From assembly GCA_036346375.1 (NCBI GenBank), contig CM070517.1:47898200-47962199 (forward strand): 64,000 bases of DNA, read 5' to 3'. A program made the translations under genes and the position numbers. This DNA comes from Guadua angustifolia. Lineage: Eukaryota > Streptophyta > Magnoliopsida > Poales > Poaceae. Positions 35,091-47,515 of this stretch are shown here, in pieces (within the stretch, counting starts at the first letter, position 1; every line of letters starts with the position of its first letter). Below the pieces are notes generated by a model. The model was not told the DNA's origin and did no database searches. It saw only the letters and a list, made by a program, of their open reading frames with translations.

Positions 35091-36233
35091 CATCCGGCCC
35101 GTTTCACCCCTCTTCGCTAATCACTTAGTGGCGCCGGGCGAAGCGGCGTTCGCCACTCCGCCGGGCGCCACGTGGATGACTCGCCGTGGCGTGATCGCCG
35201 CCGATTGCAGCCGCCACGCCTTGTCGGCAGATTCCACCGACAGCCGGAGGATGCAGACGGTTTAGTTCTAAGGAGGCGTCTTCGGTGCTAAACTCGGCGA
35301 GGAAACCCTAGAGACTCCAGACAGACCTTTGGCGTCTAAGAACTACGGTGGCACAAGGATTTTACCCAGGTTCAGGCCCCCTTCGCTAGGGTAACGGCCT
35401 TACTTCCTGCTAGATTGCTTGTAGAGAGTGCGGTACAAAGCTTGGGAATTACAAGTTCTTTCTTGGGCTCTATTGCTATGCTCTTGCTTGGTTTCTTCAA
35501 CCTCTGGCCGAACCCCCCTCCCTATGCACCCGAGGGCCTTTATATAGGCCAAAGCACGGAGTAGGTAAAAGGGGTCATCATCTTGATCCTTACACATTTA
35601 ATACGCCTCGCTTGTCCCATTCCTCCACCTCATTAAATGCCGACGATGGCTTCGCCGTCCGCATGATGTGACCCTTTCTGACGGGTTGGTGAGGCGCGAG
35701 GAATGGGGTTGTAGCAGAAATCCTTGCAGCAGACAGTTCGACATCGCTGTCCTATAGCTCGAAGCAGACGAGGGGAGGAGCCTCGGCGAAGTCACCTCGC
35801 TCCACCTTTTTGCCTTTGCGGCGCGGCGAAGGGCGTGTCCGCCACTTGTTCGCCGGGCGCCACGTGGATTACGGCGCGCGGCGAGGCGTGCTTCGCCACC
35901 GCTCGCCGGGCGCCACGGGCCGACGCTCGACGGCTGGCGTGATCGCCGCCCGATGCGAAGCCGCCACGTAGCTGGCGCCGGCGAGCGGCGTTTCGCCACT
36001 GCCTGTCGGGCGCCACGTGGACCGACGCCGCAGCCGTGATCGCCGCCGATTGCCGCCGCCACGTAGCCGGTGCGGGCGGCGGCGTCTTCGCCACTGCCGC
36101 TGGCGCCACGGGACGAACACTGGCCGTGCGTGATCGCCGCTCGATTGCCGAAAGCCGCCACGCATGGGCGCCGGCGAAGGGCGGCTTCGCTCCTTCGCCG
36201 GCGCCGTGGACCGAGCTCGGCCGGCGGCGGATC
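35091..36233 (-). repeat. LTR-like block with GC-rich tandem repeats
   Basis: On the minus strand a TATATAAA-like box near 35535-35545 is followed by sequence typical of a grass LTR R/U5 region (GGCCTGAACCTGGGTAAAAT near 35368-35380). Upstream of it, on the plus strand at about 35820-36225, roughly 110-140-bp units are repeated: CTTCGCCACTGCC, GGGCGCCACGTGG, GTGATCGCCGCCGATTGC, GCCGCCACGTAGC. A further partial unit lies at 35130-35220. CACGTGG (G-box core) recurs. The right border abuts the FLZ-upstream duplication abruptly. LTR identity is inferred. Confidence 0.55.
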
Positions 36234-38640
36234 GTACCTTCCATTGTGATACATGAATTGCATGCATTGGTTGATTTGTTTGTGCCATGATGACATGTTT
36301 TGATTCCATGCTTAAGTGATTGATTAGTACTGCATGCGATGCTAGCTAGCAGGCATATATGCATGAATGCAGGTACCAGCTGGGTTTTCAATCTTCCTCG
36401 AGCTATATGATAACGAGCTAGACTCTACAAAGAAAGAAAAGGAAATCCTATCATAGAGATCTTAGAGCACATGCACATAGTTTTGCATGGGTAAATGGGT
36501 AATTAATCTTGTTGAGAACACGAGGATACGTCAATCTAATATATATAAACATGCAGTACGTATGCTTGACCTAGACTTTGATGCTAAGTCACCAACTAGA
36601 ACACACCCTAATCTACTTTCCTTACTGTAGCCAAGGATTGTTACAACATGTATATATTGTTGCTATCTTTTAATTTGATGCGAGTAGTTACTCTTATATT
36701 TAGTTAATTTTTGTAGTACTAGTACATTGGCACTGTACTCTGATATATATGTCCAACTGATTGCGCTTTTTCGTACGATGTGAGTGTGAGTACAAAAATA
36801 TCTCTTTTGTTGCCTCAGTGCCTCTCGTCTTCTCACAGGGAGAAAGAGAGAGAGAAAAAAAGAATAAATGATATATGCGTCCAAATGCTTTGTACTGTTG
36901 TCCTTGGTCATCACAAACGTCAATCCTACTCATAAGCTAATGACAAATGGAGTAATTAACATACAGTACACATGACCAAGAGTTGTCTAATGGTAGTACG
37001 ATCGATGTATACACGTATGATTAGCTTTCAAGCTACTGTTAGCTAGCAGATGTATAAATTTCCTGGATGATTGCATTGCTCCACAGGGCAGGAAGCTAGC
37101 ATTGTTTCAATGGTTCGCCATCGCCCTTAATTAATTGAGGTTTTGAACAATGTATGCAAAGCGTCTAAAGTGTCATTAAATTGAGGTTGCACTGATACAT
37201 CACGACATTAAGTACTTGATTACCCCCCGTGTTACAATTCGCATATGAAAATTCTTCTATTCTAGAGCTATCCAAAAGAGTTTAGTACTAACCGCATATT
37301 AATATAGATCGTCTTAGGATCCATGACAGCTAAGCAGTTTTAATTCAATTACCTGTGCGTGAAATTAACGAATTCCTATATAATCAAAATTGGCCAAATT
37401 AGATTTGTACTAGTACATAGGTTCAATTATAATTCGCAACGTTGCATCTATTTATGTAAATTATAACCAGAATACATAACGTGGATTTTAAACTGATTGG
37501 ACAACCATTTTTTTTTTAAAAAAAAATTCAGAATCCTATAGCTAGAGTCCAACTCATGCGTTACGACGACGATGCGCCTACGAAACGCCAAGAAAAAAAG
37601 GCCTAGACGTCTACACGTGCTGGCCCCACAAGAGATGGTCATTTGCGTGCGGGGCCCACACTGCAGAACCAAACGAAGCTGGGACAGGCCGTGCCACGTG
37701 GAGGTGGATCCATCGGTGGGGCCCGTTCGTCCGTACGTATCTTGCTTTCAGCGCGCGCGCTACAGGCCAGTGAGGTCACGCTCCATGGATCGGAGTGCAC
37801 GCATTCCGTAGCCTCCTGCCATGTGCAGTGCAGTGCTGCCCCGTCCGTCCGTGCACAGCGAGCGAGCTGTTCCAACGCTCCACCTGTCCCGACCCAGAAA
37901 CATCGAAAACATTTTGCTTTTGCAAGGCTGCAAAGTAGTATACACGTAGTGGCTAACACTATTATTCTATAGATTGGCGCATTACTTTGTTTGTAACTGG
38001 CGCAAGAATCCATCGTTTTTATTATAGCATCTCATGTATGATGGCAACAAAAGTTAGATTTCGGTGCGGAGCACGTGTTCATCGCCCTAATAAGACACTC
38101 AAGAAAGAGAGAGAACAGTTCGGATGAGCTTAGTTAGCACTCAGCAGATAGTATATATTCTAAGTACAAATCTAATCTTCCTTGCCAAAAAAAAAATACC
38201 AATCTGATCTGCTGTATATTTAGAATTCATAAAAGTACCAGCGGAAGTTGTCAAATATACTATATGATAAAAGTACATGCATGCAAGCCGTACGGGCTGA
38301 AGAAGAGCCAAAGTGAGGAGACATATCCGGACGTTTGTAAGGCTACAAGAGACGCCATGCGGCACAGTGAATCTTGGGATGCGAGTCCTCACCGAGGCGT
38401 GGAGGGCAACAGAGCAAAAGTGCAAAAGCGCCTCGCCCGCTGTAGCTGTGGGACCAAGCCAGCAAGAAGAAGGAATCAAAGAATCCTTTGCTCGTGTACG
38501 TTGTGCTAGCTAAGCTCCATCCTTTGCGCTCACTCACACTCACAGTCACAGTAGCAGTAGTGCTCACCACACAGTGCCTTCTAGCTAGCTCCAATGGCAA
38601 TGAGAAGAAGCACTTCATCATTTGGGTGTATTAGGGTGTG
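36234..38640. repeat. 2.4-kb direct duplication, copy 1
   Basis: From GTACCTTCCATTGTGATACA to GGGTGTATTAGGGTGTG the 2,407-bp sequence is repeated at 38954-41346, with only scattered substitutions and small indels seen (for example ATGC lost in the GCATGCGATGC tract). No open frame in it matches a known family. It contains a GC-rich promoter-like stretch (about 37600-37900) with GCCACGTGG. It ends at a short frame starting ATGGCAATGAGAAGAAGCAC at 38594. Confidence 0.95.
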
Positions 38641-38953
38641 GAGATGCATACATGGGGCTACCTAGCAAGGAGCCATGCATATGCAGATGCAGGTGCATAG
38701 GTGCGTAGCCAACAGGGGCTCCATTGGGCTCGAATCCACCCTCCGACTCCCTGACCTTAAGTACCCTCTTTAGCACTGGTGATCAATTTTTGGCTTAGTA
38801 ATGGCGAATGCACACATGCTTGAGCGCGACGAGAGGAAGAAGAAGGTTTGTTGGGCGTGAGCTGATTTTTAGGTCACGTGGCTTGGTGGGTTGTTACTTG
38901 TTGAAGGTTTAATTTGATAATTAATAACTGCACTTGCTACCTGATCAATAATT
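38641..38953. other. Spacer between the two 2.4-kb copies
   Basis: 313 bp unique to the junction. It includes a short frame ATGGCGAATGCACACATGCT near 38802 (about 19 codons) and a CACGTG near 38876. No function assigned. Confidence 0.5.
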
Positions 38954-41346
38954 GTACCTTCCATTGTGATACATGAATTGCATGCATTAGTTGATTTGTT
39001 TGTGCCATGATGACATGTTTTGATTCCATGCTTAAGTGATTGATTAGTACTGCGATGCTAGCTAGCAGGCATATATGCATGAATGCAGGTACCAGCTGGG
39101 TTTTCAATCTTCATCGAGCTACATGATAACGAGCTAGACTCTACAAAGAAAGAAAAGGAAATCCTATCATAGAGATCTTAGAGCACATGCACATAGTTTT
39201 GCATGGGTAAATGGGTAATTAATCTTGTTGAGAACACGAGGATACGCCAATCTAATATAAACATGCAGTACGTATGCTTAACCTAGACTTTGATGCTAAG
39301 TCACCAACTAGAACACACACCCTAGTCTACTTTCCTTACTGTAGCCAAGGATTGTTACAACATGTATATATTGTTGCTATCTTTTAATTTGATGCGAGTA
39401 GTTACTCTTATATTTAGTTAATTTTTGTAGTACTAGTACATTGGCACTGTACTCTGATATATATGTCCAACTGATTGCGCTTTTTCGTACGATGTGAGTG
39501 TGAGTACAAAAATATCTCTTTTGCTGTCTCAGTGCCTCTCGTCTTCTCACAGGGAGAAAGAGAGAAAAAAAAAAGAATAAATGATATATGCGTCCAAATG
39601 CTCTGTACTGTTGTCCTTGGTCATCACAAACGTCAATCCTACTCATAAGCAAATGACAAATGGAGTAATTAACATACAGTACACATGACCAAGAGTTGTC
39701 TAATGGTAGTACGATCGATGTATACACGTATGATTAGCTTTCAAGCTACTGTTAGCTAGCAGATGTATAAATTTCCTGGATGATTGCATTGCTCCACAGG
39801 GCAGGAAGCTAGCATTGTTTCAATGGATCGGCATCGCCCTTAATTAATTGAGGTTTTGAACAATGTATGCAAACGTCTAAAGTGTCATTAAATTGAGGTT
39901 GCACTGATACATCACCACATCAAGTACTTGATTACCCCCCGTGTTACAATTCGCATATGAAAATTCTTCTATTCTAGAGCTATCCAAAAGAGTTTAGTAC
40001 TAACCGCATATTAATATAGATCGTCTTAGGATCCATGACAGCTAAGCAGTTTTAATTCAATTACCTGTGCGTGAAATTAACGAATTCTATATAATCAAAA
40101 TTGGCCAAATTAGATTTGTACTAGTACATAGGTTCAATTATAATTCGCAACGTTGCATCTATTTATGTAAATTATAACCAGAATACATAACGTGGATTTT
40201 AAACTGATTGGACAACCATTTTTTTTTAAAAAATTCAGAATCCTATAGCTAGAGTCCAACTCATGCGTTACGACGACGATGCGCCTACGAAACGCCAAGA
40301 AAAAAAGGCCTGAGACGTCTACACGTGCTGGCCCCACAAGAGATGGTCATTTGCGTGCGGGGCCCACACTGCAGAACCAAACGAAGCTGGGACAGGCCGT
40401 GCCACGTGGAGGTGGATCCATCGGTGGGGCCCGTTCGTCCGTACGTATCTTGCTTTCAGCGCGCGCGCTACAGGCCAGTGAGGTCACGCTCCATGGATCG
40501 GAGTGCACGCATTCCGTAGCCTCGCCTGTGCAGTGCAGTGCTGCCCCGTCCGTCCGTGCACAGCGAGCGAGCTGTTCCAACGCTCCACCTGTCCCGACCC
40601 AGAAACATCGAAAACATTTTGCTTTTGCAAGGCTGCAAAGTAGTATACACGTAGTGGCTAACACTATTATTCTATAGATTGGCGCATTACTTTGTTTGTA
40701 ACTGGCGCAAGAATCCATCGTTTTTATTATAGCATCTCATGTATGATGGCAACAAAAGTTAGATTTCGGTGCGGAGCACGTGTTCATCGCCCTAATAAGA
40801 CACTCAAGAAAGAGAGAGAACAGTTCGGATGAGCTTAGTTAGCACTCAGCAGATAGTATATATTCTAAGTACAAATCTAATCTTCCTTGCCAAAAAAAAA
40901 TACCAATCTGATCTGCTGTATATTTAGAATTCATAAAAGTACCAGCGGAAGTTGTCAAATATACTATATGATAAAAGTACATGCATGCAAGCCGTACGGG
41001 CTGAAGAAGAGCCAAAGTGAGGAGACATATCCGGACGTTTGTAAGGCTACATGAGACGCCATGCGGCACAGTGAATCTGGGGATGCGAGTCCTCACCGAG
41101 GCGTGGAGGCAACAACAGAGCAAAAGTGCAAAAGCGCCTCGCCCGCTGTAGCTGTGGGACCAAGCCAGCAAGAAGAAGGAATCAAAGAATCCTTTGCTCG
41201 TGTACGTTGTGCTAGCTAAGCTCCATCCTTTGCGCTCACTCGCACTCACAGTCACAGTAGCAGTAGTGCTCACCACACAGTGCCTTCTAGCTAGCTCCAA
41301 TGGCAATGAGAAGAAGCACCTCATCATTTGGGTGTATTAGGGTGTG
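38954..41346. repeat. 2.4-kb direct duplication, copy 2, upstream of FLZ gene
   Basis: Near-identical direct repeat of 36234-38640, 2,393 bp, ending about 665 bp before the FLZ start codon. The last shared base is the G of GGGTGTG; copy 1 continues into its own spacer and copy 2 into unrelated DNA. Confidence 0.95.
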
Positions 41347-41876
41347 AAGAAAAATCATTCACATATACCGGCGAGAGTGCTTCAACTGTAAAAAAGGTTT
41401 GATATGTAACTGTTACGTCGGTTTCAATGCGCAGGCAAGCTATGAAACAGACTAAAATTGAGTTTTTTAGGCCAGAAGCTGAAATTATTTGGTTGGAAAT
41501 TTGGAAGAAAGCTACTTAAAATTTGAAAGAAATTTCTTTGGAACTGGATGGGGATGGTAATTTTTCGTAAATAATAGTTAAGTTGTAAAATTACAAGAAG
41601 TGAGATTTTTAGAAGCTCCAGCCACCCCGGAAGCATCGTTTTTCGCTTCTCTCAGAAGTGCAAATTGGGCTAGAAACTTCTCTCTCCATGGTGAAAAAAA
41701 TATTGTTTTGTTTTGACTTGTAGCTTATAGAGGTGTAGAAATAAAATAAAACTGCTCTCAGTCTAAACAAACTGAGCCATAAGTAAGTGTGGATTTCATG
41801 CAACCATATGGATCCCAGACAAAATCACCTCCTCCTCCTTAACCTGCTCCGTCGAGGCACCACACGCCCTCACCCC
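41347..41876. other. FLZ upstream region with MITE-like remnant
   Basis: AT-rich DNA. CTAAACAAACTGAGCC near 41763-41778 resembles the end of a GGCTCAGTTTGTTT-type MITE, but the other end could not be fixed. Confidence 0.35.
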
Positions 41877-41884
41877 TTTATAAG
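41877..41884 (+). promoter_or_regulatory. Putative TATA box of FLZ gene
   Basis: TTTATAAG follows a CT-rich stretch about 130 bp before the FLZ start codon, a normal TATA-to-ATG distance in grasses. Confidence 0.5.
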
Positions 41885-42011
41885 CAACCAACCCAGGGAG
41901 ACAGGCAAATCCACTCACGCGACAAAAGAAACCCAGTTTTCCATTGAGAACTCTAGAGAAACTGCGTACGTGTGCGTTGCGTCAGTGTGTTTACTTATCA
42001 TAATACATGCC

Positions 42012-42520
42012 ATGGCCGGCCTAAGCGTCCTCTTGGAGACGATGGCACAGCAGAAGCAGAAGCATGTGTCAACAAGAACGCCCCAAATTATAAGCAAAGC
42101 TACCCTCCTAAACACCACCCCCACCAACAAGAACGGCATGTCCTCCTCCTCTTCTCGTGCTCCCACGGCGATGGCGGCAGCGGCCGCGACGAGCTCGTTC
42201 CTGCAGCGGTGCTTCTTCTGCCTCAGGGAGCTCGCCGACGGCAAGGACATATACATCTACAGGTCAGTACTAGTTCTTAGCTGGCTAGTACAGGATACTC
42301 CCATCTATAGTCCAATATATGGAGTTCTGTTTCTGATGATGATTGATCGATGTGTTGGGTGCGTCATGCCAGGGGTGACAGGGCGTTCTGCAGCGACGAG
42401 TGCCGGTGCCGGCACATCATGACTGAAGAGGACGGCGCCATGAACTGCGCCAAGGACGCGGTGGCGCCGCGAGGCCGCTCCCGCCGCCGCCAGGCCGTCG
42501 CCGGCGGTTTTGCATACTAA
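42012..42520 (+). CDS. FLZ-type (FCS-like zinc finger, DUF581) protein
   Basis: FLZ proteins are small plant-specific proteins that bind SnRK1 kinase subunits. Two exons (42012-42262 and 42373-42520) with GT-AG borders give 132 residues. The intron sits at the usual FLZ position, splitting the arginine codon of IYIYR/GDRAFC. The FLZ motif is FLQRCFFCLRELADGKDIYI followed by YRGDRAFCSDECRCRHIM, with all four zinc ligands present (C-x2-C, then C-x3-C) and the FCS signature as FCSDEC. The N-terminal half is Ser/Ala/Thr-rich with no other domain. The tail is short and basic (RGRSRRRQ), ending AGGFAY. The start used is the first ATG of the open frame with an MAGLSVLLE beginning; MSSSSSRAP further in is a possible alternative. 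Confidence 0.93.
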
Positions 42521-45500
42521 GTAGGTAGGGAGAAATCAAAGGCAAGAAGAGATCGACCATGGAGGCGTTAGACCATGGTGTTAAATGTCCCCAGCTCCCC
42601 ATGGTTGCACTTGCAGAGGAAGAAGGTGCACTGGGGAGCTTTGCTCTACTGCTCTAGCTACGTGTGTTTTACGTTGGATTGGATTTTCACAGTTCAGATT
42701 TTATCTGCTGGGTATACTGGACTGGGGGTATATATATGGACTGGTTTGCGAGAGCGAGAATGCCTTTTAATCAATTTGAAGTCTTGAACGTGTGAGAAAT
42801 CGGCTAAGTGATACTAGTTGAGTGTTCAGATGTGTTTTTGTCCCGAGGGATTTCTTTCATCAATTTGTTTTTGGTTTCTGCAATTTGCTCCTTCATTCGA
42901 TTTGATGTTTCTGAAGATATATTTTAGATCGAAGGCCAACAGCCCAGCTTTTAAGTTATGTGAAACAAAAACTTCAGCTGGGGATATACCAGCTTACAAT
43001 GAGGAACAGACAAGAGAAACAGCCCTCATACAACTCTCAACCAGCAAAGGATTTCAGTTGAATGGAGGCCCTCTTCCATCTAGAAAACAAATTATCTAGT
43101 GCTACAAACATTAAGGATCCTAACATGTTCAGCAAGTATTTTTGAAGGATCCAAGCACACCATGAGGGTGAATTAGTGCAAATTAATATCTAAATTTAAT
43201 TTTTATATTTTTATTAATTCTAAAATTACTAAAGTAATGATTAGACAGAAAGAATCAATCTAGGATAAAGTATATAGACCATAAAAGAAAACTAGATTAA
43301 ACAAATAAAATAGAAAATATAATTGTATATAAATAATAATTAGTAGATCGGAATCCATACTCATTGAATTTTCTCAAAAATAATATGCATAATTATTCCT
43401 TTACATGAAATTACAACCTAGAAAATCTCTTAATTTTTATTTTTTTCTACTCTTTTCTCTCTCTCTTCTTTTGCTTTTCTATGTTGCATGCACTTACATG
43501 CAGGGTTCATACAATCAATGAAAATTGAGCGTATAAAACCGATTTGATATCTAAAACTGTTTGGTAAATAGATAGAGTTTAAATTTAAATTCAATATATA
43601 TGTATATGTGTGTGTGTGAATTTTTTGAAATTTTTTTGTGAGGATATGAGGTAATACTAATGATGCTATAGAATTTTCAAATCATTATCAGACCTGTGTA
43701 TTTTTTAAAAATTCTGAGAGTGCTACTGTATTTTTATATAATGTTATATTTTTTTAGGGGCACTAAATGAAGTATAATATCTCTAAAATTTTTTGTGTGA
43801 GATCCAGAGGAAACACTAATAATTTTGTAAAATTTTCAAATGATGATGAGATCTGTATTTTTTTAAAAATTCTAATCGTGCTATTATCTTTGTATATGCT
43901 CTTCAGTTTTTAATTTTCTAGTAGTAATAAATGAAATCTAATATTTCTAAAAATTTTACTAGATGATACTTAGGAATTTTTATGATACCATTAAAATTTG
44001 AGAGCATGAATTAGCTTTTAAATTTTTGTAAAACTCTGATAATGTCTCTATTTCTTTTCATTAATTGTTGTTTTTTATTTTTCATAAACACTAAATGATT
44101 TCAAAAATTATTGAATTTTCTCTGATATGTTTTGCATATTAATTTAGATTTTTTGAACTTTTAAATTTTTTATTTTCCTTCGGTGTGTCGAAAATTAAAA
44201 AAACTCTTGAAAATCGAAAAGTGAAAATCGATTGTTTTTTATTTTTTCGCCGTTGTTCGACTGTTGAGTTTAAAATTTTAAATTCAAACCGATTTTTACT
44301 GATTTTCGATTTTAATTTTCAAAAATTGATTTTTTTTTTATTTGTCCAAACCTGCTCGCATGTACTGCACGGCTGGGCTTTTGTTCTTTCTTCCCTTGCA
44401 CAGCGCAGTCAGGCAGCATGCTCTCCTGTCCTCTCCTGTGCCCCCCGGAGCAGGAGCGGCCCATTTTATCTCACGCGCCGTACTCGCGCACCTGGACGCC
44501 GCCCCCCTTCTGCTTCTCTTTTCTTCCGCTGCCTCGCTTTTCTCTGCACCGCCACCTGCTTTTTCCTTCCCCCGACGCTCGCCTCGTCTGGTCAGCCGCC
44601 GGCAGCTCTTCTTGTTCTTCTTCCCCTACGGCGCGAATGAACTGCTGCAGCCACACCACTATTTAATAGGGCTTAATTCTAACTTTTTTTTATCTCCAAT
44701 TAACTACATGCACATCTACCTGACCCAATATATATACACAAACTCCAAAACTCACGTATTTACGCGTACAACCCAACTGTTACTCTTACGTAACAGATTC
44801 GCTCGCTTGTATGGCCCGTCAGTCGCTACACTACGTTATCCATCAGGTAGACTTCTATTCATTCTGTCTCGCTGCACATACGTCCCTCACGTGCTGCTCT
44901 CGGGTTATACGTCACCTGCGCGAATTCTCTCTGACCAGCAGCATGTGTCAATCTCACATAACTGTGTTGCAACTCTTGTTACAAATAAATAACAAACCCA
45001 CGTAGTTCCTCGATCTTTCACAAATAAATTATTCCATAATGAATATTGTAATCCATCACAAATATTATTGTTAAATTAATGATCACATATAAAAATCACA
45101 AAATAGAATTAACAATTTACTGGTATTAGCTTAGAGAAACCCCTGTCTGTCAACAGTACTCCGACCTTGAGAAAAATGTATATCCTGATGTGCTTAATTT
45201 TGTGTTAAAGCCTTCTCCGATGGATAAAGTCATGTTATCCAATGCTATAGCTGCTCGCATGTCTTTGTTCTGAATTCTGATGCCATTGAAGAAAGAAGCA
45301 CTCTAACACATGTTCTAGCCTCCATGTCTGCAAAATTTCTTTGGCATGGACATATACCATTCAAGACGCAAACCTTCTCCCTAAGAAGCACCGTTGGCTC
45401 ATAAATCAAAACCTTTGCAATCGTTTTGCTCAAATGCAGACACTCCATGTTCGTTTGGGTTAGATAAGAAAGTTTGGGTTACAAAAAATGGCACCACGTT

Positions 45501-46545
45501 CGATTGTTCGAACATGAAACGAACAAGCGGCGGTGCGGTCCACAAAGCCCACGAGACAAGACAGGACAGCTCGGCTGCAGCACCACGAACAGAACAGAAG
45601 GCCTGCAGCATCCTCACTCTGACCGGGGAAAAGAAGACTTGTCAGTTGTCACATTGCCGATCGAATCAGCAACATTGCCAACACAAAATTGGAGATCAAT
45701 CACACAAGCACGATAAAAGACGAGAATAATTGATGCAGAGAGATATCATGAAACCAGTACTGTCAAGCCCAAGATAATTATGGTTAGCATCTTGACTATT
45801 CTACGCTTTAAAAAAGAATCTTGATTGTTCGTGCGTTCTTCATGCCTACCAATGCCAAGTGAAGCACTTCAGATATGGCAGTAGGCAAAAGAGTAGACGA
45901 TGATTGGCCGGCCAGCTCTTTCGAATGGCTAACTGAATGTTCATCCCAATTTTGTGAGGTGCGCGACATTCCTCACATCTCTTCTTCTTCACCGATAGCG
46001 CTTAAATTCCCTGTACCTTCATCATCTTTCATGACTAGAATGCATGGTTGATACAATTCCGTAGGATTTTGGAGAAAAACAAATTACAGCGAGGGCAACA
46101 TGTGATGCTACCGTGCGGCTACCATGCCAGTGATGTTTGGGAAGGCGCTCAAAAGAAAATGACAGGTCTAATCCAGTAGAGTTTGATGTATTTAGCCAGT
46201 GAATAAAAATCGAGGCTAAAATGGGCGTGTACATCCTCATAGAAGTGTCTCAGTCTCCTCTGATCTTCGTGCTAGTGTTTTATATCGGTTTATAATACCA
46301 TGTAAATTACAGAGTAATTTGAATCTTCACTATCGAACTAGCTAAAGCTGCTCGCATGTTCTGTGTTTCTGAATTCTCTCTTTTTTTGAAGAAAGTTTTG
46401 TTTCTGAATTCCCATGGCACTGAAGAGCCCTCTAACAGTTGCCTTTTTTCCCCGAGCAAGCTTTCACCAAGCAGAAAATGCTAAAAATGCCAAATTAATG
46501 AGGTCCTAAACCGCCAAGATGTCCGAAAACGTGAAGAGGAAGTCG
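42521..46545. other. FLZ 3' flank and long AT-rich intergenic DNA
   Basis: The first 300 bp probably hold the FLZ 3' UTR. From 43150 to 44340 the DNA is very AT-rich, with weak repeats of about 150 bp (TTTTTAAAAATTCT..., CACTAAATGA...). 44340-44660 is a GC-richer island with several overlapping open frames but no recognisable protein. 45240-45310 and 46340-46440 are diverged copies of one sequence (GCTGCTCGCATGT...CTGAATTC...CTCTAACA). No gene was recognised. Confidence 0.45.
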
Positions 46546-46985
46546 CATTTATCGCGAGCAATTACGGCTTAGGGCATGTACAGTGGTATAGACGGCAGCT
46601 GTCTATAATATATCTCCACATCATCTATAGACAGCACTAAAAATAACTGTTTCTAAGACTGTCATATCATCTTTGTCTAGATAAACATGTATCTCAGGTT
46701 TCATCTAGATGATATGACAGCTCTAGCTTCTTCATTTAGCGCGAGCAATTACGGCTTAGGCTACTCCTAGTGCATAGTTTTATTGCACTGTTTCTAAGAC
46801 TGTCATATCATCTTTGTCTAGATAAACATGTATCTCAGGTTTCATCTAGATGAAACTTCTCTCATTAAAATGAAACTCTCCTCATCTCTCTCATCATTAA
46901 TTTCTTGCCATGTCATTATCTTTGTTTATGTGGCATAGCATTTAATGATATTTAAACTCAAATGAAACTAGCACTAGGAATAACC
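46546..46985. repeat. Nested/duplicated MITE complex
   Basis: A 27-bp flank (CGCGAGCAATTACGGCTTAG + G) occurs at about 46552-46573 and 46739-46760. A 65-bp block (GTTTCTAAGACTGTCATATC and onward to CATCTAGATGA) occurs at about 46650 and 46792. The right part, 46759-46985, is a complete MITE with ends GGCTACTCCTAGTGC and GCACTAGGAATAACC, bounded by TTA and TAA. The left part starts GGCATGTACAGTGGTATAGA, another grass MITE end, with an inner GCTGTCTATA/TATAGACAGC pair. Confidence 0.65.
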
Positions 46986-47156
46986 TAAGGAAGAAGAAAC
47001 ATGGAAAAGAAACCGCAAGAATCGGCAGAAAAACAAGGCATGAAGAAGCTAGAGCTCGGGATTTGCAAACGTGGCTGATACAAGGTATGGACCTGAAAGC
47101 TCACCAGGGTGGGCAAAAGAGGAGGGAGGGAGATGGTCTGGAACCACCTTCTAGGC

Positions 47157-47515
47157 GAATTTTTTGTTCTTCTGGCCGAAATTAGAAACTTATTTACAGA
47201 TTTAGCTATTGGACGAGCGGAATTGCAAAAATAGCCTCAGACAATAGAATTCAGCGGATCCACAGTAGCGGATTAATTTTTAAAATTTTTTCAGCGATTT
47301 TCAGCGGATCCGGTCTGCGGAATAATTTTTATTATTTTTCAGCGAATTCGCGGATCCACAGTATGGAATAATTTTTTAATATTCGCGCCACTCGTCGCGG
47401 ATTAATTTATTTTTAATTTTTTAAATTTTTTTAATATTCCGCGATGGGAAGCGGAATATTTTCCAAATATTTTTTCCGGTTTTTATTTTTTCCGGTTTTT
47501 TCGCTAGTTTTTTTC
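47157..47515. repeat. Left terminal inverted repeat of the 8.48-kb element
   Basis: Matches the reverse complement of 55240-55634. Built internally from repeated GCGGATCC / AATATTCCGC modules separated by A/T runs. Confidence 0.85.

Noticed and set aside
35598..36391. Long minus-strand frames of about 150-230 codons in the GC-rich repeat block
   Set aside because: They arise from tandem repeats open in several frames at once; no domain seen.
36632..36652. TAGCCAAGGATTGTTACAAC, partly like plant miR169 (also 34626, AAGGATGACTTGCATT)
   Set aside because: Only 11-13 contiguous bases agree and the remaining miR169 positions do not. No precursor hairpin was seen around either site.
44185..44992. 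Overlapping open frames of 150-216 codons in a GC-richer island
   Set aside because: Low-complexity Pro/Ser/Phe-rich translation in two frames, no recognisable domain or splice context.
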